Both the position numbers and the translations under genes were made by a program. The notes beneath the pieces were generated by a model that was not told the origin of the DNA, did no database searches, and saw only the letters and a program-made list of their open reading frames with translations. Shown in pieces: positions 1 through 10,158 of a stretch of DNA of 64,000 bases (the first letter of the stretch is position 1; each line of letters opens with the position of its first letter). Location: assembly GCA_000320605.2 (NCBI GenBank), contig KB445799.1, positions 1,343,059-1,407,058 on the forward strand, in the 5' to 3' direction. This stretch comes from Gelatoporia subvermispora B (lineage: Eukaryota > Basidiomycota > Agaricomycetes > Polyporales > Gelatoporiaceae).

Positions 1-1844
1 CGTCTGTCCGTGCTTTTGTTGGGGATAATGTCGCTATCCATCACGTAGTGAAGTAGGTCAGTAGCAATGTCGACGATTGCCGCTCCATGTGGGCTGGTCC
101 ACCCGTATCTGGCATGCACGAGGTGAAGCCGCTTGACCGCTAACGCACATGGATGTAACCGAAGGATATCGAAAGTCCCGGGTTCGGTGCTTCGTACTGC
201 AGCGTTGAGAATGCATGGTCGTATAATCGTGTCAACGAACGTGCTATCCTCCAGTAGGTCGTGCGCGCGCACGAGGACCTCTTCGTCAAGGAAGTGAGTG
301 AGTGGGTCGAACATATAGCTTCCGCTGTGTACGAATCGACCAGGGAGGATCCCTTGCTCTTGTAGTCTCCAGCTTGCATAGGGATGGTTGTGTTTGTCCG
401 ACCTGAAGAATCCGTTGTTGAAGTAAATGTAGAAGTAGACACTTGAAAGCCACGCTCGACATGCCGACGCAACCCGCCGACACGCTAGCCAGCCCCGGGA
501 GAGTACAGGCGGTATCGCCACCTGCTGTGCGGCACTCGACGTAGGGAGAGTGAGCGGAGTATCGATTCTGTCGTTGCCATCCTGTCCCGGCTGCGTTCCA
601 CCAGCATCACGCCAGGTGTGTCTCCAGGAAGTAGAACGCACGGCCCGAAGAAGCCCTAACCATGGAACGACTTTGGAATACAGGCGAGAGCTCTGCACAG
701 TCTTGATAATCCAGTACGATAAGAATGATTGTGGGGACTTGTAGGGGCAGTCTCGCCGGAAGGACGGCGCCACAGTGGTGAAAACGAAGAAAGCAAGTAG
801 GACTGCTACGGGTACCGTAACTATACCAGTGACGACCGCGTTCAAAGATCCGAGGAGGTCCAGTAAACCAAGTAGAAAGAGGACCAGCGAAATCAGTAGA
901 AGAACTGGCAGGAGGCTGAGGATCTCTGGAACATGCCATCGCACAAATCCTGCGTCATACCGGAGGCAATGGAGAAGTGCGCTCTGTTCTGGGTCTGTAG
1001 AGGTGGGACTGATGAAGTGGTTGAGCCATTGTCTGACCACGATGCCGACCGAGGCGGATGCGAGACTGAAGACCAAACTCATGAACCACAACGCGTTGAT
1101 CCATACGGAGGAGGCGGACGCAGGTGAGCTCGATCCAATGGAGCCAGAGAATGGTGCTTTCTGAGTTGCTGTGGACGACTCGTTGAAGAGCGCACCAAGC
1201 TGCACCGAGATTCGAAAGAGGATCTCATTTGAAAGATCAACGCCGGGATCCGGCTGCAACGACGGGTAGACTTGGGCATTGAAGGTCGTGAGAACCGCGG
1301 AGAAAAGACCAGCCTGTATCCCCATTCAGTGCGAACAAGGAATTGTACAGAGTATTATGACTTGCGAAGACCAGCAGTGCATCAATTTCCTCTTTCCACA
1401 TCTTCACCAAACTCTCATCATGTGCACGCAGTCCATCTGCGCACTTCTTCCACCCTTCCCTCGTAGCCTTCGATATCTCATCCATGTTCCTCTTGGCATC
1501 CGTTGCTCTTCTCTCTTTTGCTTCTCTACATTCGCGGCGGCATTCACACACAGGCTTGTTGGAAGTGCACATCGCGGATTGCTAACATTCGCATGGCCAA
1601 GACATCGGCATGTAAGCACATTTGGATCTGTAAAGACTCTACGTGAACTCACGTCCTCTTCTTCTGGCATATCATTGGATACCATAGCATCTTCAGTGCT
1701 CACCACACTCTCGGTGCAATCACCATTCTTCTCCCTATAATGCGATGCATCCGATACTTCTCGCCTCTCGTCTCGGGATTCTGCATGCCGAGGAAGGTCT
1801 GGAAAAGCGGGGACGGAGTTGTACACGGACAAGACACAGGCCAT
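1..1844 (-). CDS. DUF6535 membrane protein, 3' end cut by window edge
   Basis: The minus-strand gene starts at the ATG ending at 1844 (MACVLSVYNS) and stays open to position 1, so its C-terminus is missing. The N-terminal exon is acidic and polar. It is followed by a charged, probably coiled segment with the motif MWKEEIDALLVF, then the hallmark DUF6535 block (about 1300 down to 720). That block has AGLFSAVLTTFN, QPDPGVDLSNEI, NALWFMSLVFSLASASVG, the VRQWLNHF motif, CLRYDAGF and WHVPEILSLLPVLLL, plus two or three hydrophobic segments ending at CPYKSPQSF. The rest is a soluble helical region rich in Leu and Asp. The family is common in Agaricomycetes and its function is not known. It is a clear paralogue of the gene at 6182-8344. 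At least one intron splits the N-terminal region (donor near 1650) and one follows the LLVF motif. Confidence 0.8.
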
Positions 1845-2385
1845 CTCGGACACGAGACCTGGCCTCAGGCTTCAAGCTGAAATCTCCAGCTCACGTCTGA
1901 CGCGCGCATGGTGGACCGCCCTAAGCTATTCATCGATCACGTCCCCAGTGGGGGCGTGATCCGGGGCACGTGAAGTGCCTGGGCGCGTTGGTCCAAGCGC
2001 GGCTCGTCGTCATTATATGCCGCGACAAGCTGCGCTGCCATCGTTGTCCGAGCTCATGGAGCTGGATACTCAACGTGTATCCCGCGAAACATGCCACAAC
2101 AAGACAATCGCCATCCAAGTTCTCATGAACTGCAGCTCACGAGACATATCTGGCGTTGATTGCAACATAAATCATGGATTGACCAGATAGTGAGGAGGGA
2201 GATGAGACTCTAACACTATCATAGTTCACCGCGCTCAAAGACGCCCTCTCCTCCGTCCTTTGTCAATTTGTCTTTTCTCACAACGCGAAACATCAATTTC
2301 CTGTACCTATATGTGAGTAAGCAAAACGACCGGTTGTGTACTGAAATGAAAATGTACCAATTGAGGCCAATGTCCGAGCTGAATT
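1845..2385. other. Intergenic, no gene seen
   Basis: No reading frame here has recognisable family motifs or a convincing splice chain. The stretch separates the start of the DUF6535 gene from the end of the small peptide gene at 2386-2605. Confidence 0.5.
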
Positions 2386-2605
2386 CTATTTCCGGCTCCA
2401 GGGCCTGGGCGGGGGACGAGTAGGAGGCCAGCGCGGACCCCACTTCGTACGGCATATGTACCTCATCATACTGATGATTGAACGCCTTGCTTACCGTGAT
2501 GGGGCCCCCACCCGGTGCTTTCGAGGACTAAATATTGTTAGCCATAAGTCAAGTATTTACCTAATCTGCAGAGACGCTTACCATCAATACGCTTCGCTGC
2601 TGCAT
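2386..2605 (-). CDS. Tiny three-exon peptide gene, copy A (WGPRWPP family)
   Basis: No known family recognised. The proposed model has three exons on the minus strand: 2605-2582 (MQQRSVLM), 2527-2495 (SSKAPGGGPIT) and 2442-2386 (WGPRWPPTRPPPRPWSRK, then TAG). The introns are 54 and 52 nt, with donors GTAAGCG and GTAAGCA and acceptors TTTAG and GAAG. The predicted product is 37 residues, basic and Pro/Trp/Arg-rich at the C-terminus, with no signal peptide or membrane segment. The main support is comparison with copy B at 3646-3845. Both have GPIT immediately before the last intron and WGPRWPP immediately after it, and the intron is about the same length while its sequence differs. Exon 1 is the least certain part. 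It could be a real small peptide or the shared tail of a decayed gene. Confidence 0.45.
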
Positions 2606-3645
2606 GTCTCGGTGTCAGCACGGTGTTAATGCGCGAGAACTGAAGTCCGGCCAGACTGAGGATGTACATCTTGATACTGGGGTTTTTGTGCCCGATTACG
2701 ATGAGGCTGTGGCTGCCAGACGCAACATGCCGCTAATTTCGTCCAGACTTGAAGGCAGTACACATAGGCACGAGGCGAGAATCTCTCGGATATGACACAG
2801 GGGCAGTAGCAGGCAGTGCAGTACATCCGGTCCTCGTCAAAGGGTGAAGGGAAGCATAGAGACACGAGATCAATCTCAGTTCTCCAATATGATGGCGCTA
2901 ACGCGGAAATGAGAGCGAAGGTGGTAAGAATCATTGAGCTATATCACGTAGAGGGATGCACAGAGCTACGGCCACGATACGTGATATATGGAAAATATGG
3001 TTCGTTTTGTTCGCTGTGTTGCCTGGGCTCCCGTGCGGCTTTTCATCAAATCATTGGTTCGCCACGCACAATCCCGGTTTGGTCCTTCGACCCGCAGCGG
3101 ATTGCAATGCATCGGAATGTACTGATATGGAAGTTTGAATGCAGACGGAACGGCACACAGAACGTCGCCGACCCACGTGTTGCAGGTTATTCACATTATT
3201 TCATGCCCCGCCACAAGTGATTGAAGCGACTTTCCTTCCTCAAAGTATATGATATGCTCCTTCGGATTGATTGCGGCAGTATGTTAAGGAAGCGTTGCGC
3301 CAACAATGATACGGCGTGGTTTTCCTCGCTGCAGACAGCTATCGACATTGACCCTGAGTTTCATTACTCATGTCACTAATGTCCCTGATGTATGTCGAAG
3401 ATGTATTCTCCAGCCCATTTACGGCTGCAAAAGATACGCATATACCACACTCGCAATATTTATATTTTCTTCGCACAGTTATCTGTTATCTGATACCCAA
3501 TTCTCAATTGCCTCCAAATCACGGGGGTAGAAGTATCCGTCTACGACGATTCGCTGTTTAGTGACGCCCACATGCTTAGACGGTTAGCCTGACGTCCACG
3601 TACCTACTCGAATGGTAGCATGACTGTGAACTACTTCATGAGTCG
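2606..3645. other. Spacer between peptide copies A and B
   Basis: About 1 kb between the two small peptide genes. Open frames here are short, and none carries family motifs that I recognise. No inverted repeats or transposon ends were noticed. Confidence 0.4.
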
Positions 3646-3845
3646 TCACTTGGGGCGAGGGCGGGGAGGAGGCCAGCGAGGGCCCCACTGAGGATAGCTT
3701 AGATATCATTGTTCTCCTCGTGAGATATTGTCCTTACCGTGATCGGACCATTCTGAGTATCACAGACATAGTCAATACTTTGAAACTAGACCTTGCGCTC
3801 GAGACTACTCACATAGCCTGCATTTGGCTGCTGGGGGGAACTCAT
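3646..3845 (-). CDS. Tiny three-exon peptide gene with 15-nt microexon, copy B
   Basis: Unknown family, paralogue of 2386-2605. Exon 1 is 3845-3813 (MSSPQQPNAGY), exon 2 is a 15-nt microexon at 3752-3738 (NGPIT), and exon 3 is 3687-3646 (WGPRWPPPRPRPK, then TGA). Both introns are phase 0, of 60 and 50 nt, with donors GTGAGT and GTAAGG and acceptors CTCAG. The product is 29 residues. All splice sites match consensus, which makes chance alignment with copy A unlikely. A TATA-like TCTATATAAC lies at 3881-3890, about 40 nt upstream of the ATG. No signal peptide is seen. The polar start followed by a Pro/Trp/Arg tail might suit a peptide precursor or a protein-binding peptide, but that is only inference. 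Confidence 0.5.
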
Positions 3846-3880
3846 CGTAGGTTGGTGTGAAGGCGACCTTCACAGACGAA

Positions 3881-3890
3881 GTTATATAGA
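3881..3890 (-). promoter_or_regulatory. TATA-like box upstream of peptide copy B
   Basis: On the minus strand this reads TCTATATAAC, ending about 36 nt before the proposed ATG at 3845. The position fits a core promoter with a very short leader. Confidence 0.35.
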
Positions 3891-4402
3891 GGCAGTTCGA
3901 CCGTGTGATTTCAGGGTGCTATGCACCAGGTACGCTATATGCCCAGAGCATAGCAAATATAGCTAGCTTATGATCCAAATTGAGCCCAAGAGGTCCCACA
4001 TGACCTGATCAGATGGACAGAAGCATGAGAACTCGGCGAGGAGGGAAGGGCTAGCCAGTGACAGGCTGTATTTCAGAAGCCGAGGAGTGTGATGAACATT
4101 CATCATGTCAATGTCTGACTGCCTTATCTATACTATTCATTTCTCTAGAACGGAGATATGATAACACCTACCATAGAATAATCTGGAGGATGGTGTCACT
4201 TGAACTCGTATGCCTCAGGCTTTGTTTTGCACAGTTAACAGACAACGAAAGAGCCCGGGAGAGTCTGGCCCTATCAATGGTACCTCCGATCGAATAACAT
4301 GCAGTTTGAACAACAGGGTGAATCTGCTTAAATCTGGCAATCAGGGATATGTCCCGGCCGCTCTACGTACTGCCTACTGTTTGGGCACAACGACATACGT
4401 AC

Positions 4403-4527
4403 CTGTCAGGTGTCACCACGCCTTCTCCATGCGATACATGCATCCCACGGGTTCCGTCAGATACCAGAAACAGAAGCACGCACATCCAAGCGAACACGCG
4501 AAATCCGTGAGGAATGGCCTGTGCCAT
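4403..4527 (-). CDS. Possible first exon of a small secreted protein
   Basis: Starting at an ATG ending at 4527, the minus strand encodes a short polar start followed by a hydrophobic run containing VFAWMCVLLFLVS, then a small-residue stretch resembling a signal-peptidase site. The frame runs into a good donor (CAG/GTACGT) at 4402. I could not follow a convincing second exon, so this may be a gene relic or chance. No family recognised. Confidence 0.18.
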
Positions 4528-5008
4528 GGCGGTGAGCTTTGGTTCTGCGCCCTCGAACTCTGTAGCACTGCCCGCTCAACGTTGCAACGTGCTGGACGTG
4601 TAACTATCACGTGTGTGCGTTCCCACACTGCATCTCCACGTCAAAATCACAAGACCACGGGACTCTTCTCCGTCTCTGGTCTGTATCATAGCCCAAAGAT
4701 ATTTTGCAGCCATGTTCGACAATCCCATGGAAAATTTCTCGGTGGAATCAGCTACTTGAGGAGCCTTTGATTTACTCGAGTCCCCGGGCTGCAATTTTCT
4801 CCGTCTTTGAAGCTTGAAGGTCCTGGCTCAGCCCCAGCCCCAGCTCTATCACACGTGCGCACATCGCTTCCATCCATACCTTCGCAGCTCATGAAACGTC
4901 TCAGGGAGCGATCGGGAACTAGATACTCCGGATACTGCAACCAACGGACGCGCGGATAAGCTTGGTTCTGTCGAGCCTCATCACAGCTCATCGCGCTCGA
5001 AGCAGGCC

Positions 5009-5590
5009 ATGAATTATTTGAGCTCATCAGACATCCAGCCGTCTGCACTCCTACCTGACGTCTCTGGGATTGCATGCAACAACATGCTTGAGCTGAACAT
5101 TATCAGTCAGCTTCTCAGGTATCACTGTGAACGGGAAGACTACGCGTTTGCTCGCATCGAACAGGAGCATCATCTTCCATATCGGGGTCAGTAATATTGC
5201 GTTCGATCCGAACACCATGAAGGTGCGGTTCAATGTCTTCTGCCCCTCCAAAGTTGATTGATAACATGTGCTAGGCCTTGAACGCCTTGATCTCTCCTGA
5301 CATCAAGCCATTCGCCGCCGAGCCTGGAGCACTCGGGATCCCTTGCGATACAATTTTGAGCCTCAAGGCAGAGATTGACTTCGCCTTCATTGACGAAGGA
5401 GGCCCAGTCTTCCACCCGAACATCCCGACCAGAGAGCTGAACGTAGGATCGTTCAAGAGTGACCCGACTGACTGTCAGATACTCATCAACTCGTTCCCCG
5501 ATCTGGAGCTTGTCGGAGGAAGCCTGCGTAAGCACTACAACAGTGTCTGGGACATTGTAGGACAACGAATGGACTTTGCACCAAATGGTA
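5009..5590 (+). pseudogene. Aspartic peptidase (A1, pepsin-like) C-terminal relic
   Basis: Pieces of a fungal pepsin-type aspartic peptidase are visible on the plus strand. A segment near 5110-5260 contains SGITVNGK and then RSIIFHIGVSNIAF, at the place of the second catalytic DTG-S/T motif. After a possible intron ending in TAG at about 5276, the frame reads ALNALISPDIKPFAAEPG, IPCDT and DPTDCQILINSF, and closes with GGSLRKHYNSVWDIVGQRMD then FAP. This is the typical C-terminal strand set of the family. The catalytic Asp-Thr-Gly is His-Ile-Gly here, there are internal stops, and the N-terminal lobe with the first active site is absent. A weaker partial copy of the SPDIKPFAAEPG-type segment (SSDIQPSALLPD, GIACNN) sits upstream at 5009-5100. 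I read it as an inactive, rearranged fragment. Confidence 0.6.
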
Positions 5591-6181
5591 AGTGCCTTGC
5601 AGGCCGCGTTATTGAAGCAAGTACAATTGCGTGTTTACTGACTATCGAGTTAACGTGGCGCAGGACATTGGGCCACGGAAGTATTCGTAACACCGAGATA
5701 AGATATGTTGGGCAACGAGTAACGAATATATGCAGGTCCCGATGTAGGAAAACATGCTGCCCATGTGCAGGCGAAATGGACGCCACAATTGACGCCACAT
5801 TTGTTCTTTCTCATTTGAAAGAGACCACGTCGTGTATATCGCGACGTATTTTATCCTTGAGCAGCACAATGTATGAAACGACAGCACAACATATAAAACG
5901 AAGGGTCGGAATGAACGTGTAAGTGTATGGCCAAGGCGGATACTTTTTCGGTAGCGTCGTCCTAGCAGACCCTCTATGTACAGCGTATATAGTTCAATAG
6001 CTTCGTAGCAGCGTGACTGCGTCTGTATTGCTCTCATATGTCTATTTGATACATACATCTCGGAGGGTTGGACGTCGTTTTTCACTCTCAACAAGTATGT
6101 GCAACAGAACGAATTTTGTCGTGTCTGCCATAAAACGGGCCTCAAGCGACCTGAACGGAGGGAGCCACATCACGACATCCT

Positions 6182-8344
6182 TCACCAAGGTGTGCCACTC
6201 GCCTGGAATGCTTTCTGGAGCTCTTCTGCATATTGAGAATATCGTATCATGCGGACCATTGTCATGCGGCTGAAGTCCAATCGCAGAAATTGCGAGACAT
6301 GCGCGTGCGGTGCCGAATCTTTGGCCAAGTCAGAATGGTTGTGCTTGTGTATGAGTGCAGAGAACTGCTGAAGAAAGCAATTCCATTTGGGTCGCGTAAG
6401 CACCAGCTTGTCCGAAAGCACAGCTGCAAAAATCTTGTTGAGCAGTGCCCAAACCTCCGCTCGATAAATATCCCGATAGCATCTTTCGGGTGCCGCGGCG
6501 CACAGTAGTAGAGCGGATGCACACGAATATAACGTGTATCTATCTTTCAAGCCAACATCAAGTTGACGGTGTGCATATTTGAGAAGATATAACACTTCTG
6601 TAGACGTCGCAAGCAAGGTCAATGACGTTCTATGCACGTTCTGTGACAGACTTACTATCATGATGCACCGCCAACCCATTGTGCTCAAACGGCTCTTCGA
6701 TGGTGTAAAGCAAACGCGAAAGTGCTTCCGCGATAGGAAGATCCGCATCTATTTGAGTACAAGGGACTCCAGGGTCATGCAGACACGTTTGTGCGAAGGA
6801 TACAAATGCAATCCGTGCGTCGTTGCCACTCAAGGATAGATTGCGAGCTAGGTACTCTGTTATCGGCCAACCATATAGGTCCATAGTGTCCTTCGTGATG
6901 AGATATCGAGGTCGGCGCGCGACTCACTGAGAGAATGCGGCAGCAACGGTCTGGAATTCTCGAGTCAAGTACAGGTCCATACCTGAAGCACTTGCTCGCA
7001 TGCGCTGGAGGGAATCCGCAGCATCTGAAAGACGATATGAGCGGTCGATGATGCAGGGATGGACGACTTCTTGTACGAATGTATTCTCAGAGAGGGCAGC
7101 ATGTGCGCTCGAGAGAACGGTAGAGTATGTTTTCCTACAAAGAGGAAGATAACTGGGCGAAGACGCATCGAGAATGGCTCGCTCCACCCTTTTCCAATTG
7201 TCGAATGTCTTAGTTGGAGGGGCAACGCGACTGGCATAGCGTTTCAATGGGTCTGCCAAGCTTTCCAGTAAGCTCGAAAGCCGCTTTCAGGCTCGCCATG
7301 GCTGATACCAGGAATATCCAGATGTGTGGCCTGATCTGCGCGAACAAGCTCCGGGAAGTGTATTGGAGTGACCAGAGTGATGTAATAGGCTCGTGAACCG
7401 TGATCCGACAGGTCGTAGAGATGCCCATAAGTCGCCCAGAGCCATAGCTAAGACACGAGTAGGGAGAGCATGACGGAGACCGTGTGCAAGCCAAAGTGTT
7501 AGTAAAGCTTGTGGGGATTTGTAGGGACAATCCGCTCGGATTGTGGGTGACACGGTAGTGAATGCGAAGAAAAGAAATAAGACGGCGGTTACTGCGCTTA
7601 TGAGTGCTGCCACGATGTCGTTTAGGCCCCACAATAGGATCAGGAGACCGATGAAGAGAAAAATGAGGGCCACAAGAAGAAGCACGGGGAGTAAACTGAG
7701 GATCTCCGGAACTCGCCAAGGTAGCAGCCCGAGGTCGTACCTCAGGCAATGACCCCGCGTGGCCTCCTGGGAGTTGGAGGGCAAAGGGCTGATAAAGTTA
7801 TTGAGCCATTGTTTGACTATGATGGAAATGGATGCCGCGGCTAGACTCAAGACGAGTGCCAAGAACCATAGGGCATTGATCCTGACGATCCTCGCAGATG
7901 GCGAGGTGATGGTTGAAGGCGTGGCGAACGGAGGTTGCACAGAGTGGATGGAAGATGAATTGAGGGATAGACTTCCCAATTGTGAGGATATTTGCACCAG
8001 TATTTGGTTTGTAAGATCAACTCCTGGATCGGGTTGTAAAGCGCTGTAGACCTCGACACCGAATGCGGTGACGACGGCGGAGAATAGACCGGCCTAGTCT
8101 CTCGTCAATCACTAGTCATGTTATGAGCTGAAAACGACGTACAAATACCAGGAGCGTGTCAATCTCTTCCTTCCACGCTTTCACCATAGCATCGTCGAGA
8201 GCGCGAAGCTTCTCTGCACACTTCGCCCAACCCTCCTCTGCGGCACTGCGTCGTTCATGTTGAATGGAATCATAGTCGTCTTGGAATGTGTGTGAACATT
8301 TGCAGTTGGTGGATCGGACGGCTAGCCGCACTACAGTATCCATT
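6182..8344 (-). CDS. DUF6535 membrane protein
   Basis: Minus-strand paralogue of the gene at the left edge. The start is probably the ATG ending at 8344 (MDTVVRLAVR). The order is a charged helix with MVKAWKEEIDTLLVF, an intron of about 60 nt, then AGLFSAVVTAF, QPDPGVDLTNQI, NALWFLALVLSLAAASIS, VKQWLNNF, CLRYDLGL and WRVPEILSLLPVLLL. Two or three strongly hydrophobic segments end at CPYKSPQALL. The long C-terminal half is helical and soluble; its exons include KRYASRVAPPTKTFDNW, SRLLYTIEEPFEHN and LLKYAHRQLDVGLKD, stopping after QASGTPW at 6182. A frame change near 7310 is explained by an intron (donor GTATCA, acceptor GGAAAG, about 48 nt), so no frameshift is needed. The function of the family is unknown. 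Exon borders in the C-terminal half are approximate. Confidence 0.78.
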
Positions 8345-10158
8345 CTTTGTATAACTGCTCTGCATTGGTACGCGAGGACCATTTGCCGAGCAAACAGAAG
8401 AACATACCTTGTTTGAACACTGTGCCCAGAACTGACTATCCTGCAGTTGCCTTGCTTGGTAGGATGCCACTCGTGATCGGGTGTACGATCTCACAGACTG
8501 AAGTTGCTGACGGATATCGGAATGTAGACAGGATCTTCGACTTTCAGCAAAGTGTGAGCTGCACCGTGTTCGACGTTCGCAAGTCTGCGGAGCGCCAGTG
8601 AAACTTGCGAGGCGCCTGCAGTTGTGTCCGAGCGCTTACATCCGTGAAATCACGATATTCTGGTGTCGCGCACTCGATTTTGAACGCAAGTACATGCATA
8701 CGGCCAAGAGCCATACATTGAGATAAATATCTCCCTGGAAAACAATCCAAATGCCTCTAGCACACATCCCGCAGTTTTATGTTCGATGCATCTTGTCTGC
8801 TATATCCTAGCTACTTTCGACGCCAGGCGGAGCGGCTGAACAGCCCTCGAACCAAGTCACGCTGCTCGTCGTATATCCGCTACACCTCCATCTTGTCTCG
8901 GATGTTCAATCACGTGTATTCTGTCTCAGGTTGGTGCAAATAACTCAACATCCAGGTAGATTTTCCAAGAGTCTCTAGCATCCCGAAAATGCCACTCGAA
9001 ATTCCTAAGGAAGAAGATATCAAACGTGTCAAAGTCGGTTGTGCCACAGTCCGAGCACACAGCTTCTGATTGTGAGGCTGAGAGACCTAAAATTCCGTGT
9101 GAACAACAATATCTTCCAGACGAAGAGGATGTTTCGTATCCTAGTGAATAGTGATATACGGAGATATCAAGGGGTGCATGCTCACGTCATGGATTCCGCC
9201 CTGAAGTTGATTTGGTCGTTTTTTGTCAGTAAATATGCTATTGTATAATCGCGCTAGATAAGACGACAGGTCTTCTCGCTGCAGGTGAGGTATTGACTGC
9301 CAGTGCCGACCGAACTACAAGTGCAACGCACGTCGTGGCTGTCGAGACTTGAGTGACTATGGATACTTCTATCGGGATAGGAATGTTCTTCAATTGGAAA
9401 GCTATATCCTCCATGCATGTGGCTGTCGGAAGCCCCTGGATGTTCCCATGCACTCGCATACATGTTAGGTGGTCCAGGGATAAGGCATCCCAATCGTCTC
9501 TCCAGGGTGGAAACATAATCTGGGATTACAGGCCATAAACTATATACGATGATACCAAAGAATGGTTATGCTGCCCACCGGATGCGCAGTCCTTGGTTGA
9601 GGACTGAACCTGATAGGTTCCGAACCAAAGCTGCAGACGAAGCAAGTATAGCTGCCGCACTGGCACCAGATCCCGGTAGGTTTGATCGGTATAAAAGACC
9701 GGCAGACGGCCTCATTTATCTCCGCGCTGATAAATAAGTATGTGGCCTCTGTGCGAGAATTAACTACTATCAGCAGCGGTTGCCCGTTGGAGCAAGGATG
9801 ACGGACCTAAGTGTCATGCTGCCTCACGCAGCAAGATGTGGACGAGTTTGCTCTCACATTGTGCACTAACTATTTTTGAAACTCAAAAACATTGTGATAC
9901 ATCAACGTACTCTCCATATATATCGCACGAAGAGCGTAGAAGGCAGTAGTACACAACGACGTTCGAAGAGACGATCAAGCTTGCGGCTGGGTAGCTAGCT
10001 GAGGATGACCAATACTTTCCCACAGTTAGCGCATCAAGAACCCAAGCGCTCTTCGCGAGCGTTCAAGCGCGTGCGCTGAGTCTCCGTTGTCGTGGAACGT
10101 GTCTAAGATCCTATCAGCTCGGGCCTTACTTCACTCGGGAGCATTCGTGGAGCACACA
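8345..10158. other. 1.8-kb region without a supported gene
   Basis: Only short open frames occur. One on the minus strand (9238-9516) starts with MFPPWRDDWDALSLDHL but has no recognisable family and no clear splice partners. The region otherwise forms the upstream flank of the homeodomain gene. No second homeodomain gene is visible here on the opposite strand. Confidence 0.4.

Noticed and set aside
2386..3845. Peptide pair as MSDIN-type cyclic peptide precursors
   Set aside because: The MSDIN leader, conserved follower and flanking Pro cleavage sites are absent. Only the small size and the presence of introns are similar.
7280..7340. Frameshift in the second DUF6535 gene
   Set aside because: An intron with donor GTATCA and acceptor GGAAAG restores the frame, so no lesion has to be assumed.
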